Positions 1-5,856 of a DNA stretch of 5,856 nt are shown here, one piece after another. The notes below the pieces were generated by a model. The model did not search any database. It was not told the origin of the DNA and worked only from the letters and a program-made list of their open reading frames with translations. The position numbers and the translations under genes were made by a program. Positions within the stretch are counted from its first letter, which is position 1; each line of letters starts with the position of its first letter. Source of the DNA: an uncultured Leucothrix sp. (lineage in GTDB: Bacteria > Pseudomonadota > Gammaproteobacteria > Thiotrichales > Thiotrichaceae); NCBI GenBank assembly GCA_938004025.1, contig CALKXC010000070.1:1-5856 (forward strand), given 5' to 3'.

Positions 1-12
1 ATTGGGGATTTA

Positions 13-25
13 CAGATTAAATCTG
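13..25. repeat. Short palindrome near the left window edge
   Basis: CAGATT-A-AATCTG is a perfect 6+1+6 palindrome in AT-rich non-coding DNA, 75 nt past the lhr stop. It could be an operator half-site pair for a gene beyond the left edge or part of a weak hairpin. Nothing in the window identifies a partner, and a chance occurrence is possible. Confidence 0.25.
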
Positions 26-78
26 ATCGCAAAATTTAACAAGTACTAATTGGATAGATTGCAAAAACTTAATCTAAC

Positions 79-92
79 CTTAACCAGTTAAG
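79..92. repeat. Short inverted repeat downstream of lhr
   Basis: CTTAAC-CA-GTTAAG is a perfect 6+6 inverted repeat 8 nt after the lhr stop. On the minus strand it is followed 10 nt later by a run of five T (64-68). The stem is AT-rich and the T-run is not adjacent, so it is a poor intrinsic terminator, though it is the best candidate in the 99 nt downstream of lhr. Confidence 0.35.
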
Positions 93-99
93 CCAAATT

Positions 100-3000
100 T
101 TAATGCGCTCTGCTCGACCTTTTTGGTTTGTAATGAGTTAACTGTAGTCTTGCATCCCACTGGGTCTGTTCGTCTACATCACAAAGAAAATCAAGCTTAT
201 CTTTGGACTCAGTGGCAATAGCGATTCCATCTCTAAATACTATTTGCCGATTATTACTGATTGGAATCTTATCACCGGGTAATAAAGTACCGGTTAGATT
301 TAGCGGATCACAAGCGCTGATAGTTACCAAGTTACCCTGCTTTTCTGATCGACGTATCTTACGTAAACTACCAATTGCCTCTTGAAAAGCAAATTGTTCC
401 CCACTTACACCGCTAACAAAACGACCACCTCGTATTTCGCCACGAGCCTCCATTCTCCAGTACACTCTCAGCAAATCCCGCCAAGGTGGTAAACCGATCT
501 CTCGATCTAAAACTCGGCGGAAAACCACACCGTATCGCATTAACAAAGTATGGGCTATAAGCTCAAGCGCATCAGATTCAGGAATAGTGTCGGCTGCATT
601 AATCATTCTTCCATCGGCATCAATCGGGGAAATTAACGCCCAACGGCCAGCTCGATCAAAAGGTGAACCTCCTGGTTTCATGCCCTTTCTTCCTGAAAAA
701 CGTGGCAGCTTATTACTCGGGGTAATTAAAGCTCTTAAGCCTGCAAAACCATCAGAGGTAACAATACCCCAACTTACTAGCTCACCCAAAACGCTTTCAA
801 CTTGTGTTCGAAGTAGTCCAGTTTGAGCAACGATATCTGTAAAGAATAATGCGCCCCGAGTTTTGAGTAGATTCATGACCTTATTAGCAGAACTGCTTAG
901 GTGTTGTTCTGATGTTGTTTTGCAAAACACTTTCCAATCCATCAAATGATGTCGTTGTACTAGGCTAATGGGAGTCACGCTTACGGGTGAATTCTTTTGC
1001 TTACTTTCGCTTTGGGTTGCTGTTGTGTGCAAGCGTAGCCAACTAAAACGACCAGTGACACAGAGCGTTTCCAACATGTCTTGAGTATAAAGATCGATAC
1101 GAGCGGGCAAAATATCATTTTCCCATGCGCTTGCTGCTGCTGAGTAGCCTTCAAGTTGTTGTAATACACGTGCTAAGGATTCTAGGCCTTCGCTTTTTTC
1201 ATTTAAGCCTTGCCAATCAAATAAGAAGCGCATGTAATCCGAGAGGCTAACCGGTTCTATTTCACTACGTAATCGGCTTATAGTGTAGCGGTGAATTCTG
1301 GCTAGCAAACGTCTTTCGCACCATTCCACATCGTGTTCTGCTAACAATCTGTTTTTAGTAAACCGGCCTTGTACAACAAAACCTTCCTGCTCCAAATTAA
1401 TTAGTGCAACTTGGATGGCGTTATGCGATAAGCCTAATGGGTCCGCTAAGTCGGCCACAGTAACCGGCCCTAACCCTTCTAACCTGCTACGGACAAGCTC
1501 TCGAAGCGGGTCATCTAAGTCTTTATTAGTCATTAGGGTAAGATTAGGGATTACCGTAGCGCTTGGGAAAACAGCCATCACTTGAGCTAAACGCTCAGCT
1601 GCAACCCACAAAATTGATTGATTTTCTAAGACAACCCGGCAAGCTCGCTTATCATTTATCAATTTTTTGAATAAAGGCAGCCAAAGCTGATTTGACTCAT
1701 CAGTACGATCAGTTTGCGTTTGAGCCACCTCACTTTCCAGCAAATAACCTAGCACTTGCATAGCATCGTGTAACTCATCCGCATTTCTTACCGTAGGCCA
1801 AGCTTCTTTTCGAACCTTATCTATTGCAGCTAGATCTAACGTGGCGAGTTCGGCTGCGTCAGCTGGGTTAAGTCGGCTTCGGGAAGTAACCGCTAAGGTA
1901 CGACGTTCTTCGGCAGGTGCTTCATCTAGGAAGGCATAGGGTCTTGCATTGACGACTTCTTCCGCAAGAGGTGAAGGCGCTGTTAAATCGCAGCAAAGTA
2001 ATTTAAGTTCACCACCTAAAAGCCGAGTCAATAATGCTTCTAAGCCAACAATATCCATAGTGTCGTGCAAGCAGTCATTAATGGTTTGCTTAATCAATGG
2101 ATGATCCGGAACTTGTCTATCACCTGCAATGTTTTCTCCACAGGCGATTTGATCTGGAAATAGTATGGCGACTAAGTCTTCTGCATCTGATCGTTGAAAG
2201 TAAGGAGGGTTGCGCTTTCCATTTCGGCTTCGTAAAACAGCTAATGCGATCGTGGCATTCCAACGCCATCGAGTGGGAAACATCGGTACATCTAAAAAAG
2301 CTTGAATCAGTACTTCCCTTACATTTTTAGGGTTAAGGTATCGTGCAACCTCTTCCAATGGAAAGCTATGACTTGAAGAAAGTGATAGCACAATACTATC
2401 TTCTAAAGCTGCGGCTTGAAGCTCAAAATTAAAGCGTTTACAGAATCGTTTTCGAAGCGCCAAACCCCAGGCTCGGTTGATCCTTGAACCATAGTTGGAA
2501 TGAATGACAAAATGCATGTCACCAACATCATCAAAGAAACGCTCAAATATTATAGTGTCTTGTGTCGGAAGTGCGCCTAAGGCTGCTTTTGATGATGCTA
2601 GATAAGCTGTCAATTGCTCTGCTGCAGCTGATGGAACATTGTAGGATTTCTCAAACCATTTTTGCGTTGCATCCATGCCTTCTTTTAGCTTTTCATCGGT
2701 CTGTTTGCGTAAAGTTGACACGGCTAATGAAAGCTCATCAGTTCGTCCAGGCGCTTCGCCAAACCAAAAAGGTAGATTAGGTGGCTGGCCATGAGCATCT
2801 TCGACATACATACGACCTGTTTCAACTTTCAACACTCTGTAAGAGGCGTTGCCTAGCTGAAAGATTCCTCCAGGCAAACTTTCAAATGCAAAGTCTTCAC
2901 CTACTGAACCTATTCGAATGTCTTCAGGGCTCAGGATGACATCAGAATCAAATTGATCTGGAATTGCACCGCCATTTGTTAGCGCGACTAAACGTGCATT

Positions 3001-4455
3001 TCGTCTTGCTCGTACCCGAGCATTGACTGCATCAAAATGTAGATAAGCGCCACGTCTGCCACGCCTTGTCGAGTAACCTTCGCCAAGCATTTGAATGATT
3101 TCATCAAAATCACTTCTTGCCAAATCACGATATGGCCACGCTTGAATGAATGTTTTGTAGAGATCATCACAAGCCCATTCTTGACCACTTACCTCGGCAA
3201 CGATTTGTTGAGAAAGCACATCCAACGGCTGTTCAGGCATGATTATTTTATCTAACTCACCCGCGTTAGCGGCGCCTAACAGAGCCGTCGTTTCGACTAG
3301 TTCATCACGAGTTAGTGGAAATAATCTACCCTTTGGTATGCCGCCTACTTGGTGCCCTGAACGGCCTACCCGCTGAAGAAAAGCGGCGATTGAACGAGGT
3401 GAACCCAGTTGGCAAACTAAATTAATATCACCGATATCAATGCCCAATTCCAAAGATGCCGTAGCTACTAGACAACGCAGCTTTCCAGATTTCAAAGCTT
3501 GCTCAGCAGTGTGGCGCTTGTTTTTAGACATGCTACCGTGATGTGCCATGACTTCGTCTTTGCCGATTCTCTCAGCAATGTTCTTAGCTACACGTTCGGC
3601 CAAACGGCGAGTATTGACAAAAATAAGTGTTGTTTGATGTTGGTCTATCAGGTGATGCAGCCGGTTATAAACCTCAACCCAAACCTCATTGGCCATAACG
3701 GCTTCTAACGGTGAGCGCGGTAGTTCTAGGCCTAAATCACGCTGCTTGGTATGGCCTGTATCAACGATGTGACAATGTTGTTTACGATTTCCAATGAGAA
3801 AATCTGCCATCATTTCGATAGGCTTCTGAGTAGCGGATAAACCGATTCGTTGAAGCATTCTGTCGGGATTGTTTTGTTTAACTAACGCTTCAAGTCGTTC
3901 AAGCGACAAGCAGAGATGCGATCCTCGCTTACTGCCTGCAACGGCATGTATTTCATCAACAATAACTGTTTCTATAGTGCTCAATAGCTGCCGACCTGAA
4001 TCGGATGTTAGTAAAATATAAACAGATTCAGGGGTTGTGACTAAAATATGCGGAGGTTTGCGAATAGCCCTGCTACGCTCAGCTGCTGGGGTATCGCCAG
4101 TACGGACCCAGGCTTGCAATGGAACATCAGGCAAACCACTTTCTAATAAAGTATCACGTATCCCTTGTATTGGAAGCTGTAGGTTTAGCTGTATATCATT
4201 AGACAGGGCTTTTAACGGGGATATGTAGAGCACTTTTGTTTCTTGCTCTAATGGTTGTTGAAGGCCTTTTTTTATAAGCCTATCTATCGACACCATAAAT
4301 GCTGCCAAGGTTTTACCTGAGCCTGTAGGAGCTGCTAATAAAGTGTGCTGGTTGTTAGCAATGGATGCCCAAGATTCTTTTTGGACTTGAGTAGGTTCAT
4401 CGAAACTACGATCAAACCAAGCTCTTACAGCTGGATGAAAAGCGCTTGTATTCAT
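100..4455 (-). CDS. lhr: Lhr-type ATP-dependent DNA helicase, full length
   Basis: This is an intact 1451-residue superfamily 2 helicase of the Lhr family, close in length to E. coli Lhr (about 1538) and mycobacterial Lhr (about 1500). Lhr proteins are cytoplasmic ATP-driven 3'-to-5' single-strand DNA translocases that unwind duplexes, including RNA:DNA hybrids, and are linked to DNA repair. Visible motifs: Walker A APTGSGKT (42-49), YISPLKAL (77-84), TTPES (140-144), Walker B DEIH (167-170), SAT (207-209), IFVNTRR (278-284), HHGS (305-308), TASLELGIDIG (332-342) and QRVGRSGHQ (361-369). The Lhr signature PLDVLSQQIVAEV follows at about 410-422, then the winged-helix and beta-barrel region to about 850, including PFWFGEAPGR (562-571), PTRWRWNA (727-734) and PDHPLIKQT (783-791). 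The rest (about 900-1451) is the C-terminal extension, with winged-helix-like segments and the conserved block PPWRDLLRVYWRMEARGEIRGG. In E. coli this extension is reported to have uracil-DNA glycosylase activity. The ATG is chosen because the helicase core begins about 15 residues later, as in relatives; no Shine-Dalgarno precedes it. No frameshift or missing helicase motif was seen. Confidence 0.97.
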   Translation of the reverse strand: MNTSAFHPAVRAWFDRSFDEPTQVQKESWASIANNQHTLLAAPTGSGKTLAAFMVSIDRLIKKGLQQPLEQETKVLYISPLKALSNDIQLNLQLPIQGIRDTLLESGLPDVPLQAWVRTGDTPAAERSRAIRKPPHILVTTPESVYILLTSDSGRQLLSTIETVIVDEIHAVAGSKRGSHLCLSLERLEALVKQNNPDRMLQRIGLSATQKPIEMMADFLIGNRKQHCHIVDTGHTKQRDLGLELPRSPLEAVMANEVWVEVYNRLHHLIDQHQTTLIFVNTRRLAERVAKNIAERIGKDEVMAHHGSMSKNKRHTAEQALKSGKLRCLVATASLELGIDIGDINLVCQLGSPRSIAAFLQRVGRSGHQVGGIPKGRLFPLTRDELVETTALLGAANAGELDKIIMPEQPLDVLSQQIVAEVSGQEWACDDLYKTFIQAWPYRDLARSDFDEIIQMLGEGYSTRRGRRGAYLHFDAVNARVRARRNARLVALTNGGAIPDQFDSDVILSPEDIRIGSVGEDFAFESLPGGIFQLGNASYRVLKVETGRMYVEDAHGQPPNLPFWFGEAPGRTDELSLAVSTLRKQTDEKLKEGMDATQKWFEKSYNVPSAAAEQLTAYLASSKAALGALPTQDTIIFERFFDDVGDMHFVIHSNYGSRINRAWGLALRKRFCKRFNFELQAAALEDSIVLSLSSSHSFPLEEVARYLNPKNVREVLIQAFLDVPMFPTRWRWNATIALAVLRSRNGKRNPPYFQRSDAEDLVAILFPDQIACGENIAGDRQVPDHPLIKQTINDCLHDTMDIVGLEALLTRLLGGELKLLCCDLTAPSPLAEEVVNARPYAFLDEAPAEERRTLAVTSRSRLNPADAAELATLDLAAIDKVRKEAWPTVRNADELHDAMQVLGYLLESEVAQTQTDRTDESNQLWLPLFKKLINDKRACRVVLENQSILWVAAERLAQVMAVFPSATVIPNLTLMTNKDLDDPLRELVRSRLEGLGPVTVADLADPLGLSHNAIQVALINLEQEGFVVQGRFTKNRLLAEHDVEWCERRLLARIHRYTISRLRSEIEPVSLSDYMRFLFDWQGLNEKSEGLESLARVLQQLEGYSAAASAWENDILPARIDLYTQDMLETLCVTGRFSWLRLHTTATQSESKQKNSPVSVTPISLVQRHHLMDWKVFCKTTSEQHLSSSANKVMNLLKTRGALFFTDIVAQTGLLRTQVESVLGELVSWGIVTSDGFAGLRALITPSNKLPRFSGRKGMKPGGSPFDRAGRWALISPIDADGRMINAADTIPESDALELIAHTLLMRYGVVFRRVLDREIGLPPWRDLLRVYWRMEARGEIRGGRFVSGVSGEQFAFQEAIGSLRKIRRSEKQGNLVTISACDPLNLTGTLLPGDKIPISNNRQIVFRDGIAIATESKDKLDFLCDVDEQTQWDARLQLTHYKPKRSSRAH

Positions 4456-4520
4456 AGAAGTACTGTACGCTTTTTGTTTCCATTTTGCCAGAGTGCGCTC
4501 TTTACAATTAGGTCAAAGGG
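4456..4520 (-). other. 65-nt leader between the small VWA gene and lhr
   Basis: This short gap holds no convincing intrinsic terminator: the best hairpin is AGAG-CGCA-CTCT with no T-tract after it. A TTGACC sequence could pass for a -35 element, but no acceptable -10 lies 16-19 nt downstream. No Shine-Dalgarno sits at the usual distance before the lhr ATG. A small dyad, GTAC-T-GTAC (4460-4468), lies 4 nt before that ATG. Either lhr is read from transcripts of the VWA genes, or its promoter is weak or not recognisable by eye. Confidence 0.4.
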
Positions 4521-4907
4521 CTAAAAGATTACAAGCTTCCAGCCATCAGGGGTTAAAGAGCCATCCGACAATAAGATCTTTTCTTTGTTGTTTGAACTGC
4601 TGTAACGCTGCAAATTTGTTTCCGTCATTCTGCCAAAAGCCGTCCGGAATATGACTGAATGCGACTTGAGCTCAGCTAAGTTACCAAGAAGTGCTTTGTC
4701 CGTGCCTACGATAACTGTTTTATAACGTGAACTGGACTCAAAAGAAGCAATCCAGTCACGCATTTCACTAAACTTGGGTTTCATTGAATAAGAGGTATCG
4801 ACAACGAGTAACACTTCAGGCTTATTTTGACTAAGATACCAATGTGCCCCGCTCCATGCCGCGACATGAAGAACCAAAAAAAGTGAAAAGATCTTAACTA
4901 ACTTCAT
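4521..4907 (-). CDS. Small exported or membrane-anchored VWA-like protein, unnamed
   Basis: This 128-residue protein is not one I can name. Residues 1-5 are basic (MKLVK) and residues 6-25 are hydrophobic, giving either a cleavable signal (a plausible site is after Ala21 in SGA) or a single N-terminal membrane anchor. The remainder would then be periplasmic. A predicted strand EVLLVV leads into D37-T-S39-Y-S41, the DxSxS metal-binding (MIDAS) motif of VWA domains. A second typical motif, ILLSDG with D115, lies near the C-terminus, and T95 or T97 could supply the MIDAS threonine. The distance from D37 to D115 is 78 residues, against 101 in the neighbouring VWA protein, and the chain stops about 13 residues after D115 in a final strand (WKLVIF). 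The domain is therefore unusually short and lacks the last helix and strand of a standard VWA fold. It starts 4 nt after the upstream VWA gene, with a ribosome-binding site inside it, which suggests a joint role in one envelope complex. It is probably a real gene: the signal segment, the MIDAS motifs and the tight spacing all agree. Confidence 0.85.
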   Translation of the reverse strand: MKLVKIFSLFLVLHVAAWSGAHWYLSQNKPEVLLVVDTSYSMKPKFSEMRDWIASFESSSRYKTVIVGTDKALLGNLAELKSHSVIFRTAFGRMTETNLQRYSSSNNKEKILLSDGSLTPDGWKLVIF

Positions 4908-4911
4908 CGTT

Positions 4912-5856
4912 TTACATCTCCGAGTTCAGCAAATTACCGATACGGTAAGACGCTGAGTCTGCAGAGGATTCAATGTAAGCGCCTTCTGCTAAGCCTGCGA
5001 GGGCTTTGAGATGATCAGACTTAAGCTCGTAGGCGATTGAATGGATAGGGATACCAGACCACTCAAGCGCTTTCTCAACGTCAGTAAAATCGACCCCTCT
5101 ATTGGTTTCACCATCAGAGAGTAAGAAGATTACTTTTTTATGATCAGGATTAGTTTTTCCATATTCCAGTAGCAATTCTGCAGCCACCAAGACAGCATTA
5201 TTAGTGGCCGTTTTACCACCGGTACGTAAACGGCCAACAGCCCCGTTAAATAACGCTTTTTGCTGAACATTGAATGGGCGTATCAACAGGTCAACATTGA
5301 CTTGCTCGCTGTAAGTTACTAATCCGATGGAGTTATTTGAATTAATTAAATCAGAAGATTCAATCATGGCCCGCTTTAGGTTCTTAATTCGCGTACCTTC
5401 CATTGAGCCCGAAACATCTGCCACAAAAACGGCAGCAATGGGTCTTCCTCCTGACTTCTTTAGCTTCCAAATTTTCTGAGCTTGGCCAACGATAGAGCTA
5501 TCATTAATTTGATAAGCGTTGCTGTAGTTAGCTTGTCGCCCAAATCCAAAATTAGAAACTGCTGATTGCTGAGACTCAATGAATTTTGCAAATAGCTTAA
5601 GCACCTCACGTTCGTCAGGGTCAGCTTCCGGCGTTGCATACAATGGACTGTCATGTCTCACACCAAAAGGGATAAATTCGTAATCATTCATTCCGGTCAC
5701 ATTAACCCAAGATTGGTGCTCCATGACCAATGCATCTAGTACCCCACTACCCTGTGCGGCATCGCGCATTTGTAAAGTATTTTGCGCGACAAAGGGTACG
5801 CCGGCTTGAAACGCTTCAAATGCACTTGCTACGTCAGGCGATAACATTTGAGTTTC
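4912..5856 (-). CDS. Solute-binding-protein-like / VWA domain fusion protein, 5' partial
   Basis: The C-terminal 314 residues of a longer protein are visible. The first Met is at 5847, but the frame stays open to the window edge (Glu-Thr-Gln precede it), so the true start and any signal peptide probably lie outside. Numbering from that Met, residues 1 to about 95 resemble the final lobe of a periplasmic solute-binding protein: FIPFGVRHDSPLYATPEAD, then the helix DEREVLKLFAKFIES typical of the end of that fold. A linker (about 96-135) leads to a complete VWA domain (about 136-307). Its MIDAS is intact: D144-V-S146-G-S148, T213 in GGKTATNN and D245 in FLLSDGE. These residues bind a divalent cation and mediate protein-protein contacts in the family. 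Bacterial proteins joining a solute-binding fold to VWA are known and are thought to act at the cell envelope; their ligands are mostly undefined. The stop lies 4 nt before the next gene. The VWA call is very secure; the solute-binding call is moderate because most of that domain is outside the window. Confidence 0.92.
   Translation of the reverse strand, partial: ETQMLSPDVASAFEAFQAGVPFVAQNTLQMRDAAQGSGVLDALVMEHQSWVNVTGMNDYEFIPFGVRHDSPLYATPEADPDEREVLKLFAKFIESQQSAVSNFGFGRQANYSNAYQINDSSIVGQAQKIWKLKKSGGRPIAAVFVADVSGSMEGTRIKNLKRAMIESSDLINSNNSIGLVTYSEQVNVDLLIRPFNVQQKALFNGAVGRLRTGGKTATNNAVLVAAELLLEYGKTNPDHKKVIFLLSDGETNRGVDFTDVEKALEWSGIPIHSIAYELKSDHLKALAGLAEGAYIESSADSASYRIGNLLNSEM
4918..4922 (-). promoter_or_regulatory. 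Ribosome-binding site of the small VWA gene
   Basis: On the minus strand a Shine-Dalgarno core, GGAG within CGGAGATG, ends 10 nt before the ATG at 4907. It lies within the last codons of the upstream VWA gene, whose stop is at 4912-4914. This supports the chosen start and suggests that ribosomes finishing the first gene can reinitiate on the second. Confidence 0.65.

Noticed and set aside
587..826. 79-codon plus-strand open frame
   Set aside because: It lies entirely antisense within lhr, has no recognisable domain, and the minus-strand protein is conserved throughout this stretch.
1128..1143. GCT/CTG triplet run as a microsatellite
   Set aside because: It has only about four repeat units and encodes the Ala/Ser-rich segment SAAASA of Lhr; this is ordinary coding sequence.
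2097..2780. Two plus-strand open frames of 72-77 codons
   Set aside because: Both are antisense to well-conserved Lhr sequence (including the PTRWRWNA and PDHPLIKQT blocks), with no supporting start context or homology.
3499..4228. Two plus-strand open frames of 63-69 codons opposite the helicase motifs
   Set aside because: They mirror the codons of the Lhr helicase core and show no protein features of their own.
4460..4478. Possible LexA (SOS) box before lhr
   Set aside because: CTGT at 4463-4466 has no ACAG partner at the required spacing, so the CTGT-N8-ACAG consensus is not met.
4488..4500. Possible terminator between the small VWA gene and lhr
   Set aside because: The AGAG-CGCA-CTCT stem has only 4 bp and no T-tract follows on the minus strand.
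5460..5654. 64-codon minus-strand frame inside the SBP-VWA gene
   Set aside because: It is an out-of-frame shadow of the conserved solute-binding/VWA reading frame.

Overview
This is a 5.9-kb chromosomal window in which every supportable gene lies on the minus strand. Reading in the direction of transcription (right to left) there are three genes: (1) a 5'-truncated gene for a fusion of the end of a solute-binding-protein fold with a complete von Willebrand factor A (VWA) domain (4912-5856, open at the window edge); (2) a 128-residue protein with an N-terminal signal or anchor segment and a very compact VWA-like domain (4521-4907); and (3) a full-length Lhr-type superfamily 2 helicase of 1451 residues (lhr, 100-4455).

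Organism: the Lhr protein is of the long bacterial type found in proteobacteria and actinobacteria, with the C-terminal extension. The modest GC content (low to mid 40s by eye), ATG starts and sequence flavour fit a gammaproteobacterium, possibly marine. This is an inference and no genus can be named. No RNA gene, insertion sequence, CRISPR array, integrase or phage gene was seen.

Layout: the two VWA genes are separated by only 4 nt, and the ribosome-binding site of the second lies inside the last codons of the first, so they are almost certainly co-transcribed and perhaps translationally coupled. A 65-nt gap without a convincing terminator or promoter separates the small VWA gene from lhr, so read-through into lhr is possible but unproven. 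Downstream of lhr are 99 nt of AT-rich non-coding DNA with two short inverted repeats.

Function: Lhr is a cytoplasmic 3'-to-5' single-strand DNA translocase and helicase linked to DNA repair. The VWA pair looks exported or membrane-anchored and keeps metal-ion-dependent adhesion site (MIDAS) residues, suggesting metal-dependent protein-protein contacts at the cell envelope. Nothing in the sequence ties the helicase to the VWA pair beyond shared orientation. The VWA pair is the less understood part of the window; lhr itself is an ordinary, intact family member.
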